Source of the DNA: Auriscalpium vulgare
Taxonomy: Eukaryota > Basidiomycota > Agaricomycetes > Russulales > Auriscalpiaceae
Assembly: GCA_019915015.1 (NCBI GenBank)
Contig: JAHBBC010000022.1
Coordinates: 372,001 to 436,000 of the forward strand
Direction of reading: 5' to 3'
DNA length: 64,000 nucleotides
The notes beneath the pieces were generated by a model that had not been told where the DNA came from, ran no database searches, and saw only the letters and a list, made by a program, of their open reading frames with translations. Below are positions 53,540-63,626 of this stretch, piece after piece (the first letter of the stretch is position 1; the number at the start of each line of letters is the position of its first letter). The position numbers and the translations under genes were made by a program.

Positions 53540-55009
53540 ATGTCGTCAATCACTCTGTCAGAAGGCGGCACACCGCCAGCGCTGGGTACTCCAGCGACCC
53601 ACCGTCATATACTTACTCGAGCCTGGTCCTCAGGCAGAACCTCATCTGCCACAATACAGCGTTATTATCGAAGAGTACGAGGTGAATGGCAATCCCGCCC
53701 TGGGTGTGACTGTCTGGTATGGAGTGAGCATCATCCGACTTTGTGCCTATTTTCTTTGACAAAAGGTGAATGCAGGACCAGGTCGGCGGCCCATCGGAGA
53801 CTCTCCGTGTCCCCTCAAATGCCACACATTTGAAGCTACGACTGCATCCGGATCTCCTTCTGGAGTCAGCTCTCCCGGTAGACGTTGTTTCTCTTCTCCA
53901 GGAATGTTGCACAGAGCCGAGGGTTCTGGACATCGCTTCGGCCGCATTGCCTATTCACGAGTTCGGATCCCTGGTCAACATCCTGCTGGTTCAGTTCCTG
54001 CTAAATCTTTTTCCATCCGTACAATACCTCATCCTGGATGGTCTTTACTTTGATGACACACCGCCGCCAGCAGAGTCCCTGAAGTCGCTCATTGGGGTGA
54101 AGTTTCTAGGTGGCATTCCTCCCCAGGCTGAGCATATGAAATGGCTCCTTTCGACTTGCAGCAGTGACCTCGCTCAGATATCTACCAAGTTCGCCCTCAA
54201 GGAAATCGTGTTCAGTGGTTTTGGTCCTTATCACTATCAGAAAGACGGCCAGGAAGACAACGAGCGGGAGGAAGACGACGAGGAAGACGACGAGGAAGAC
54301 GACGAGGAAGACGACGAGGAAGACGACGGGGACAAGAAAGACAACGAGGAAGACAACGAGGAAGATGAGAAAGACAACGAGGAAGACGACCAGGAAGACG
54401 ACCAGGACCAGAAACAGGAACATGACCAGGATCAGGACCAGGAAAACAACGGGGAAGACGACGACGAAGACGACGACAAAGACGACGACGAAGACGATTG
54501 GGAAGACGACGAGGAAGACGACCGCTTTATTCAAGACATCATTGGGGCCAACCGCGAGTCCGGAACGTTTGGACCGGCCATTGAAAGCCTCTTATTGGAC
54601 CAACTGCCGAGAAGGCTCCCGCCGACACTGCGAAAATTGGCGTTCCGGAAGTTCGGTATCATCGTCACCACCGACAATGACGGTGACAATCCAAACCGCA
54701 TCCCTCGCATCACTGTGCCACTGGACTATTACAACCTTCCAGCTAGCATAGAACACGTCACGTTCATCGGCAACTTATTTCATTCGGTTCACTTAACCGA
54801 TCTATTGCTTCCTATTGCCAAAAAATTGCAGCGTCTTGTCGTGCCCAAAGAAGCATGGGGCGAGCGGGAGTTCGTGGGTCTTCGCGCATGGTGTGCCAAA
54901 CATGATGTGAAGCTAGAGCTCGTCGATCCCGAAGACGTTATGGTGAGTCAGTATTGCACCTGCACATTGGATTGGATACTGACAGGACTCCAAAGAGGGC
55001 CGCCACTAA
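53540..55009 (+). CDS. F-box/LRR-like protein with long acidic tract
   Basis: The ATG at 53540 begins MSSITLSEGGTPPALG and is supported by the TATA box. A phase-0 intron (about 53722-53772) joins the long exon starting DQVGGPSETLRVPSNATHL. LRR-like blocks follow: LLVQFLLNLFPSVQYLILDG and FALKEIVFSGFGPYHYQ. Then comes a run of about 95 residues almost entirely Asp/Glu with some Lys/Gln/Asn. The LRR-like part resumes with ESLLLDQLPRRLPPTLRKLA, YYNLPASIEHVTFIGNLFHS and LLLPIAKKLQRLVVPKEAWG. A last intron after DPEDVM leads to DSKEGRH and a TAA at 55007-55009. No clear F-box is visible at the N-terminus, so it may be lost or hidden in an unrecognised exon. The C-terminal half is typical of the agaricomycete F-box/LRR expansions. 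Confidence 0.7.
54246..54530 (+). repeat. GAC/GAG/GAA-rich coding microsatellite
   Basis: Built mainly from GAAGACGACGAG-type units, in frame and without stops, it encodes the acidic tract. The antisense strand reads as a repetitive VFLVVF peptide, which is an artefact. Repeat variants (AACGAG, CAGGAC) show it is partly decayed and so not brand new. Confidence 0.85.
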
Positions 55010-55399
55010 ACATTGGTACTAGCGAGCGATGCTCATGAACACATACATTTATTTGTCTTCGACGCCATGTTGACGACGGAGGGTCGAGTTCTGCTTCAGT
55101 TACCCATGACATGTGTTCAGCACGTATTAAGATATCTGCCAGGGAGTAATATCATGATTATTTGCCCACCTGCCTACAATTATCATGCTTTCCAGGGAAG
55201 TTCTGCGGGCACAGGTGAGTTCTAACTTCTCAGAGAGTCGCAGCCAACGAGACGCCGAGGTGCCCGACGGACATTCCCACGGCCACGTCAACCTAGTCCC
55301 GTATCCCTTCTCTGATCTGAATAAACTGTCCTCACCCGGAATATCTTCTCAAACCCTCTTCACAGGCCAAAATTACTCATCCGACAATCTCATGGCTCA

Positions 55400-57120
55400 A
55401 TGACACGCAGTCGCTCGCAGCGGCACATCGCCTGCTCTCACAAAGCTGCCGTCGGTGCGTCTCCCCATCCGTCGCACGCAATCGCAGTCTCAGACTGCGA
55501 GCCACTGGGTAGCGCTGCTAGTCGTTTTTAGGAGCTGGTGCGATGCGGTGCTCATGTGCCCGGCGGCAACTTCCACGGCCACGTCACCCGCAACGCGACT
55601 CCCTTGTTGAAGCTGCAATCGCACGACTCTCCTCTCTCCGCAGCCTTCTTCAGCACCCAACACCCGCAGGCCCAAACAAATTGGCCATCGATTAGTGACC
55701 ACTGATGCGGGCGATCCGGCCTCGCCAGCTTCGAGCCCTCCGAATGTTTGATGCAGCGACAGTCGCGGCGGCCATCCTGACTACCGTGCGTCTCCCACCC
55801 ACACGGTTATGCTCGCTGACGTATCTGTGCAGGTCGCGTGGACCGTCCCCGCTCGCACTCTGCTTCGTCTGCTGTTCTCCGTATGCAACGCACGATCCCC
55901 AAGCCGCATCACCGTGCCTTCTCCCGGTCCAGCAGCACGCGCAGAGCAAGATGTCATGCCGTCGCCACACCATGCTGTGCGACACCCCGGCGTAGAGAGG
56001 GCGGAGAGCCAGCGATGTCGTGTCGGGTCGAGCGGGCAGATTGCATACGCTGGAGCGCGTACATCGGAGGCAGGGGCTGAACAAGGTCACGGCGTCGCTA
56101 ATAGTCTGTATATGTGGACACTGACTGCATTTGCGCCAGGTGCTGATGTCGTGAATGCTTGTCTACCCGCACGGACGCTTTCTTCAAGCTCATCGAGTCC
56201 CACGACCCACCCCCCTCCAGCGGATCGAACACACTCTGCATCAGGCCTCCAACGCGTCAAAGCCCGCGTCCACGTCGCACGATTCATCCACGTACCACGC
56301 TATCCTCCGCGTCGGCTCTCCCGTCCTGTCCCGAGCATCTTGCCCTCGCCCCCGGCCTCCGCCCGACAGACCGGCACAAGAAGCAGCCCGCTCGCTTACC
56401 GTGGTGCTCCAGCGTGTGTGCTGTGAGGTGGTACCGCGGGCGTCGACCGGGGTGGAGAAGGGTCAGAGAGCGCGTGCTCGAGAGTTTCTGCGGGGGCAGG
56501 CTGTCTGTCGGCTGCCGTGTGTGTTCTGCCGTGCACGCTCCTGTACCGATAGCTGCAGGGCGTGTTGAATTCGTATGGCGTGCGTGCAAATTACGGCAAG
56601 TGTCTGGTGTGTGCGCGAAGGCCCGTGCAGAGCGCCTGGGCCCCTACAGTGCGCATCGCAGCGCATCGTAGCTCCTTCCCACATGCCGCGTCGTAAGGGA
56701 ACTGGAGCGACAAAGCGGTGTACGCGCGGGCACAGAAGCACCGCGCTGCGCCGCAACACGTCCCTCCGCTGCTTCAACCCACCCGGTTCTCTGTCCCAGT
56801 GCTACTGCACCGTCTGTGCTGAGTGTTGAGCGGAGCGCGGGGGCGGAATACCTGTGCCCAGTGGGGACTACGGTCATCCGATTCCTAGCGGGAAAATCTC
56901 GCGCGGGCGAAGGGGCAAGCGCTTTCTGTGTGGCAGGGCGCTAGGCCTGTCGAGTGTCGGACGACGGCTTGCGGGGCTGCTGGTGCCAGCAGCAGGTTTG
57001 TTGCGGCACTTGTGCGGGACAACTGGACAGCGTGGCGCTTTGGACTCCGATTCAGCTCGCGCGCGGACATCCCCGCCCTCAATATCAATGTACACCGCTC
57101 GTGGTTCGTGATTCGCGGTG
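55400..57120. repeat. Dispersed GC-rich block B, upstream of BTB gene 2
   Basis: This block shares landmarks with blocks A and C. These include GGAGGCAGGGGCTG, TATATGTGGACACTGACTGC, CCGACAGACCGGCACAAG, GGTGCTCCAGCG...GGCGTCGACCGGGGTGGA, CAGAGAGCGCGTGCTCGAG, GGGCACAGAAGCACCGCGCT and TGGCGCTTTGGACTCCGATT. It runs directly into the promoter of the frameshifted BTB gene. No reading frame is maintained, so it appears to be duplicated upstream or relic sequence and not a gene. Confidence 0.6.
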
Positions 57121-57194
57121 AGCTCTTCCTCTGCACATTGCTTGCACCCTCTGGCCATACCCGTCTGCGCGTCCCCGCGCCCTTCACCACCTCA

Positions 57195-58189
57195 ATGCCC
57201 ATCATCCCATCACCACACATCGAGGAGCCACACGACGGCCCCGTGCTCCTCGCCGCCGCGCCCTTCGACAACGACGCCCGCGCCGACGCCGTCCTGCGCT
57301 CGTCCGATGGCACCCACTTCCGCGTGTCCCAGCACATCCTCTCCCTCGCCTCGCCCACCTTCGCGCACATCTTCAGCCTTGGCACAGTCTTCCCCGACGC
57401 GCTGCTCGACGGCCTCCCCGTCGTACGCATGGCCGAGGATGCCGGGACGCTCGACCTCCTCCTGCGCTGGTGCTACCCCATCCGCGCGCCGCCGCTCGCC
57501 ACGTCGCTCGAGCGCACGTGCCGCCTGTCCGCCGTGGTGCGGAAGTACGGCATCGACGCGTTCGGGCATGCCGTCGAGGCGCCCTGCGCGGCCACGTCGC
57601 CAGCGATCCAATCCGCGCGCTGGCCGTCGCGGCGATGCTCGGCCTCGAGGAAGTCACGCGCAAGGCGGCACGGGCCGTGCTCGCAATGCCACTGGCGAAG
57701 GTCGCAGAGGCAGAGCGCCCGGGGTTGACGGACAAGATGCTGATCAAGTTGATCCAGTATCACACTGCGTGTGGGGCCGCCGCGTCGCAAGCCGTGTGCA
57801 GTAGGCCTTGCGAAATCCATTTGGACTCGGTTGACAGGATCACCTGGATACCCCCGGAACGCTGCACATGCTGTCCACCTTTCGTCCTGAAGTCTGGGGC
57901 GCCTCTATTTTTGATGTCGCCCGAGAGGTTTGTCGGCGTGGCACGCTCCGAGATGCTCCTTCGGCCGGGCATGTGTGCCGAGGATGTGGCTGCGATATGC
58001 ACGGTGGAACTTTGCTCGGCATGCAGCGCGAATGAAAATGCACACATCAAGAATATACAGACGCTCATCGGCAGGGTGATGCTCCATGTCAACGCTGCAA
58101 TCGATAAGGTGTGTCGGTATTCATGCAGTATACTTTCCATGGGTCCTCACGGAATCACAATGTAGGTGCCGATGCCAAAGTTTGTGTAG
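57195..58189 (+). pseudogene. BTB/POZ protein with a single frameshift
   Basis: The ATG at 57195 begins MPIIPSPHIEEPHDGPVLL. The BTB domain reads NDARADAVLRSSDGTHFRVS, QHILSLASPTFAHIFSLG, GLPVVRMAEDAGTLDLLLRW and CYPIRAPPL, then VVRKYGIDAFGHAVEA. At about 57580-57584 (GAGGCGCCCTGCGC) the frame must shift to continue LRGHVASDPIRALAVAAMLG, LIKLIQYHTACGAAASQAV, CTCCPPF and ELCSACSANENAHIKN. A final 57-bp intron gives a C-terminus VPMPKFV with a TAG at 58187-58189, matching the paralogue at 36.6-37.6 kb. Only one indel breaks an otherwise intact gene, so it is either a very young pseudogene or a sequencing error. Confidence 0.82.
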
Positions 58190-58418
58190 CTGCTGTATCA
58201 ACATGCAATTGCTTCCTCTCCTGACTTCCCACGCAGTCGCCTCAGGTGCGTAGCACATATCGACTCTAGCAACCTCATGCTGACCTCCTGCTCGTCAGCG
58301 ATGCCTGTGCGGCGACATTACGGGGACCAGGGCTCGCCCGAGTCTCTAAAGTCTAGAGGATCCAGTCGACGTAGTGGCGTCGCTAAATCGTATGGACACA
58401 TCAGCAAGCGTTCTTAAT

Positions 58419-59609
58419 TTAATACTGCCTGAAATTACATACCCAATACGAGTTCGGGTTATCTATCACCACAAAATCTACGCTTGGAAGGGCCTCACAT
58501 GCCGCTCGCAGAACATCGGCAATCTTCTTTGAAGAGCATTTTGTTACAGTGACGAGCTCCAGATTTTCCAGCGTACACAGTGATTGAGCAAGCGTGTTTG
58601 CTTCATCTATGTAGAAGCTGTCATAGTCTGGGTCTCCACTCCAATGATAACCAACGCGCTTCAAGCTCTGGGGCAGAGGGGGTGGGTTTGCGATCATCCT
58701 CCTGAATGTTAACTCCTCGAGCATGTTCGGCAGTACACGTGAGTTGTCATCCAACGTCACGAACTTGACTCGATTATGTGTAGTCCCCATACCATTTACA
58801 AGCATGCCGCATGTTTCGTCGCTCGTTGTCCCAAAGATGGAGTTGTTTAAGGTGACTTCTTCGAGTGAAGATGGAGAGTCAGGTTCTCTGGGAGAGAGAA
58901 ACCACTTAACCGATCCCGGTTGTTGACCCACCGCAAAATGCACACTGCGGAGCTTTCCTAGAAAGCCCTTCATGAGAGGCTTCGAGTCTGGGCCGCAGAG
59001 AGGTACATTGTGCAACGGATGCGCCAGAATGAGGTCTATGACTGTATGCCATATCATGAGCAAGAAATCGACGCTTGGGGGTCTAATCCTGGGTTCAGGT
59101 GCACCTGGCTCCTTTGGCGGGCTGAACTCCAGAACTGTCGGTTTCACTTCGTTCCTGATATTCGCAGCGATTTCTTCTGTTCGTTCGTTCCGGGCGAAAT
59201 CGAAAAAAACTTTGATGTGCTTGGCGTTTTTGCAGTGCAGACTGAAGCCTATCAGCTCCTTCTGGAACGCATTTGTCTTGGTGTCAGAGTTGAAGGCGGG
59301 TACAAGTACCAGAAGCCTACTCACCAACGTCCAAGCAGAAAACGTAACTACGTAGGTTCCAAACTGTGGTGTATCGTCCATGGTACGGAGAAGCTGCGGC
59401 CCGGATGAACATCTCAATTGAAGACGGCGGAAGAGCATGCGTTGTGAAGGCAATGTACAATCTTTGGATACCAGCGCGCAGGCTGTCAGAGTACGATTGT
59501 CGATCTGCCTATCTTGGGAGTTGGCGTATACGGCTTCAATCACCTTCACGATTACATCGAAAGGTAGCAGTTGTCCCGGAGGTCTTTCGTTTGTGTTGGG
59601 GCGCGACAT
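58419..59609 (-). CDS. F-box/LRR-like protein, intact single exon
   Basis: I chose the ATG at 59609 (MSRPNTNERPPGQLLPFDVI) because a TATAAAG box lies 53 bp upstream; an earlier in-frame ATG at 59654 is only about 8 bp from that box. The F-box region is LLPFDVIVKVIEAVYANSQD and TLTACALVSKDCTLPSQRML. LRR-like spacing follows: LHCKNAKHIKVFFDFARNER, FLGKLRSVHFAVGQQPGSVK, SSLEEVTLNNSIFGTTSDET, LPNMLEELTFRRMIANPPPL, LCTLENLELVTVTKCSSKKI. The 396-codon frame is uninterrupted to a TAA at 58419-58421. Expected role: substrate receptor of an SCF-type ubiquitin ligase. It is the best-preserved member of the family in this window. Confidence 0.85.
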   Translation of the reverse strand: MSRPNTNERPPGQLLPFDVIVKVIEAVYANSQDRQIDNRTLTACALVSKDCTLPSQRMLFRRLQLRCSSGPQLLRTMDDTPQFGTYVVTFSAWTLVSRLLVLVPAFNSDTKTNAFQKELIGFSLHCKNAKHIKVFFDFARNERTEEIAANIRNEVKPTVLEFSPPKEPGAPEPRIRPPSVDFLLMIWHTVIDLILAHPLHNVPLCGPDSKPLMKGFLGKLRSVHFAVGQQPGSVKWFLSPREPDSPSSLEEVTLNNSIFGTTSDETCGMLVNGMGTTHNRVKFVTLDDNSRVLPNMLEELTFRRMIANPPPLPQSLKRVGYHWSGDPDYDSFYIDEANTLAQSLCTLENLELVTVTKCSSKKIADVLRAACEALPSVDFVVIDNPNSYWVCNFRQY

Positions 59610-59661
59610 CGCCGGATGTGATTGTTGTTTGTGGTGTCGAATACCTGCATTCATTGGCGCG

Positions 59662-59668
59662 CTTTATA
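59662..59668 (-). promoter_or_regulatory. TATA box of F-box gene 3
   Basis: TATAAAG on the minus strand lies 53 bp upstream of the ATG at 59609, matching the spacing seen at 53482-53540. It decides between the two candidate starts. Confidence 0.6.
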
Positions 59669-60299
59669 TTCTTGGGGAGCTCTCTTGTTTCGTAGGTCTG
59701 AACGGCGGCTCGGAGAGCCCACACGCAACGTACGCGGTGCCTGCAGAGTTAAGCCACGTGAAGAAAACGTTACATCTCACGTCTGCACGATGAAGTGAGA
59801 GACGTCCTATTGAATGGAGCCACGTAACTTGGTTGTGCTGGAGGGTTGCATCTCGTTGCGAGTGCGCGACGTGCGTGCCTAGTCGGTGGCGGCTGCACGT
59901 TTCAATCTCGTGGACGTCGCCATAGACGCACAAATATACAAGCCCGGTGCTCCTTCCGCAGAGTATTCGCCGCGAGCATTTGAGAAGATGTCTTTGCGCT
60001 CAGTATCACATCAGGAACCTGTCATACCGGGAAAAAAATGTTGTATTATTTGTAGCATGCCGCCAACACTTTGTCTTGTGCGCTTCACGGCAGACCTACG
60101 TACATGCCTGCAGTTCTCCGCTGCGAGCAACAACGAACCCCGTCTGGGACGTGTTGCACGTTGATGACCGTCGTAGCGTCGTATGTACGCCTCGACAACG
60201 TAGGTCGGGCGGAGGGGGAGACCGTGGCGCCGACTCGATGAACCGCGACCGTTGCGTCCTGTCGGTGTCGCGGAATGATACTATCCTATCCTAGGGGAA
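59669..60299. other. Intergenic region, no gene seen
   Basis: ORFs here are short and match nothing. The sequence lies between the F-box promoter and dispersed block C. Confidence 0.4.
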
Positions 60300-63200
60300 G
60301 TTGCGAGACAGCTGCCGGCCGGCGGCCAATATGTTTTTTGTGCTCCGATCGAAATGGAGTGGCAGCGTCGTCCTGACTCCTCGCAATTTGACCTCTTCCC
60401 CTGTACTCTATCTGGCTCACTGCGCACATCCAATTACACGCTCTTCAAATGAGCGACCCAATTCTCGGTGATGCTGTTGCAAACGACGTGGCGCGATCCG
60501 ACATCAAGAGCCGCGACCTTGACCCTCCGAATGTGAGGCGCCCATACTAGCGCAACCAGAACCCGAATGACTGATAGATCATCTCCACAGGATACCCACT
60601 ACGTGGCATCAAAGCCCATGATACGGTCGCGCCGGTCTACCTATGCCAGTGGTGAGCAGCTCTAGTTTCGGCATCGACGGTCGATCGCGCGGTCTTTTCT
60701 GATACGGCATGTCGCGCAGCCTGGCGGTCACCGAATCTCAAAGTACCTCGACTGTATGCTCGACGCCGTGGGATGAGACCCTGAATCCATGCGAAATGCT
60801 CACGGACGCACCCCGCTCCCGCCTCTCATACACGCCCATCATGCCATCCTCCCTTCCCCATCGTCCACTCTCCACGGCCCGCGACCCTCAAATGCGATCC
60901 CCATGCCGCCAAAGTCGACACATTTCCCGGCCCGCAAGACAAGGTCGCGGGGTTGTTAAGGCGATGCGCTTCGGCCGCGTCAAGTTCAGCATGGTGAGCA
61001 GCTCCAGCCTGCAGTTTCCGCCTCGACGCGTCGGCTGCGCAGTCTATCATGACAACCTATGTCATTTTACAGTCTGCCTACCCCCCACGAAGACCGGACA
61101 AAGACACATCGCAGCCGCCTCTCAGCGTCCCCAGCCCACGCTCCGCGGATCCCCATCGTAGGAACGTCGTGTCCCTCACGAGGTGCCTCATCCCATAGTG
61201 AGGGTGGATCCTCTGCGATGTGGTGCGCCGACATGGACGAGCTCTTCGGGCGACCTCTCGTGGGCGGGCGGATTGTATACGACGCGGACGAGCGCGCGCA
61301 CGGAGGCAGCGGGCGGATGGACGTCGATGGTAGGGTGCGTGTGCCGCCTCTCGTGGATGCATATGCAAACACTGACAGCATTGCTTCAGGTGGAGAGCCT
61401 ACGACAGTGCGCCACGTCGCCCGTCAGTTGCGCGCCCATTCATACGGCCTCCAAACGCGTGCGCACTGACTACATGACATATTGCCCGCCACTACGTATA
61501 CCCACCCTCCGCGCCTCAACTCTCCCGCCCGGTTCCTAGCTGCGCACGCTCCTTGTCTATTCCGTCGCCCGACACAAGCACCAACTCGTTCGCTTATTGT
61601 GGTACTCTGGCGCGTGAGTGGTGACAAGAGCCGCAGGCGTCGGGCGTCGACCGGGGATGGACTAGTTGGGACCAGAGAGTGCTGACTCGAGGACAGTGGC
61701 GGGAGCAGACTGTCGGCTACTGTGTCTCCGTCCTGTCATGCCCGCCGCTGTACCGATACTCACGGGCATGCGTGCAATCAGGGGAAATTGCTAGCTTACT
61801 ATGCAGTGCCGGTGTCTTTGTGGCGATCGTGACGAATCGCAGATATGTGTGAATGCACCTCCACAAGACGCTCGCGAGATCCTTCTGCGCAGACCTTCCG
61901 CAGACGGCGGCACAGCGGCCGACGTGCACAAACCAGATCAGCCTCTGAAGCCTCGCCTGTCGACTCTCGGCGCGCGCACTGCAGCGTCTCCTCGCTCCAT
62001 TTGAACGCATTCTTCGGAATAGGGCCGCGGTCTGGCCGTTGCAGAGACAAACGATCCGCCCGCGGTTTCGCCACACACGTCTTAGGCACAGAAGCACAGC
62101 GCCGCAACGCGGTCCTCCATCTCTCGGCAGCGTGTCCCACTCTAACCCAGCTGGTTCTCCGCACTGCATAGTCTTTGCCCATCGACAGCCCCCGCGAGGT
62201 GCCCGTGCGTGCTGGAGCAGAGCGCGCTGTGTCGAGCGCTACCATTTTGGCTGCCCGTGATTGTGCGCACGGCGTCCAGCGCAAGGACATCGGGCAAGGG
62301 CTTGCTGTTTGTGGCTATGTCGAGTCGGGTGCGAGGTCGTTGCGAGCTTCCTTTGCAGCGGCGCTCGCGACTCTCTGTGCCTGTTCCACCAGACGGCGCG
62401 CCAATCCCGCCCATCCGGCTGCTGAGCGCTGACGTCTCGTCCGCCGACCGTCGAGCTTCGAGTCTGCGCGGCACGGGAATCGTCTGCATCTGCGGCTGGC
62501 GGACTGCTCGCGCACACCTCCCCACTCAGCGTCTGGATACAGGCGTACGTTGTCAACCGGAATGCACTGCCGGAAAAGCACACGAGAGCCGCTCGCGCTT
62601 GGACGGGCAGCGTCGTGTGGGGCCATGCTTCATGCACACCGTGATCGCGTACTGGAGATTCACCAAAGAAGACTATATTGCCCAACGGCCGGTGCATGTA
62701 CAAACTCTCGCTACGAAAACACCCTATCCACAGCGGATGAGCAAAAGGGCCATGTAATCGCAGCATGCCAAGACCACTCACAATATGCGCGGATCCTGGT
62801 CTTCCACAGCACACGTCGACGAAGCGGCACTGACGAACAGCGGGGAGGGAAAATTTTGGACCGACAGCCCGACCGCCATCTGAGCGCGAGTGCGTCGACA
62901 GGCCTGCGAGCAGGTCCTGCACCGCGCACAAAGGGACGCACCGCGCACAGCTCCGGGAACCGCTTCCCGTGCGCGAACGCAGCGCAGCCGGATTCCCGCT
63001 ACGCCACACGCAAACGCCTAAGGGGGTGCACCCCCGTCCAGGCGCCGCGCGGCACGGCGAAGCGCGGAGGTTGTGCAGACGGTACGCCCGTCGCCAGCGG
63101 GACACCACAGAGTCCTGCAGGATCTCTGCCGCAGGGACAACGACATGATGGTCTGCAGCCCAATGCAAGTTTGCCCTGCGGACACCGTGCGGGATGGCTG

Positions 63201-63480
63201 GCCGGGATGCTGGATCCCGATGCCGCGAGGGCATGTCCGGTTGCTGGGAGTTTCAGATGGTGGCTCGGAGGGACAGCGCGGAGGCTGGGTGCGGGGCGAG
63301 CGCGCGGTTGTCGGGCTGGTGGTGGTGGGGAAGAGCGTGAGCTGGCGGGTGGCGCAGGGTGGCGTCGCTTTGGACTCCGATTGGACTTGCGCTCGGCCTT
63401 TCCGCGAGCTCGCCGTTCGGCGTCGATTCGGACGTCCAGCTCTTCAATCCAGCTCCTCTTGATCGTGCTTTGATCCTCCT
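60300..63480. repeat. Dispersed GC-rich block C
   Basis: This is the longest member of the block family. 60340-61090 parallels 48750-49540 (TGCTCCGATCGAAAT, CGACGCCGTGGGATGA, CGCGGGGTTGTTAAGGCGAT). 61830-62170 parallels 50240-50590 (CGCGAGATCCTTCTGCGCAG, CACGTCTTAGGCACAGAAGC). Its end (GTCGCTTTGGACTCCGATT near 63363-63381) parallels the end of block B upstream of the BTB gene. No BTB ORF follows; a KDZ element begins at 63627 instead. No intact gene is seen. Confidence 0.6.
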
Positions 63481-63626
63481 ATATCCTCTCTGTCACGGGG
63501 GAAGAACGCACACTGTGCTCCCGAGAGCGCCTCTCACACCACTACACGTCGCCGACGCGACGTGCCCCGGCCCGGGTCCCGCGCAAGCTCATGATGGTAG
63601 ACGACTACTGCACCATCACGCTCATG

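Noticed and set aside
54106..54534. Antisense ORF with long VFLVVF repeats, apparently a membrane protein
   Set aside because: It is the complement of the acidic coding microsatellite in a well-supported plus-strand gene.
63592..63626. Start of a coding region (MMVDDYCTITLM) interrupted by the second KDZ copy
   Set aside because: Only twelve codons are visible before the insertion and there is no supporting homology; it cannot be distinguished from chance.
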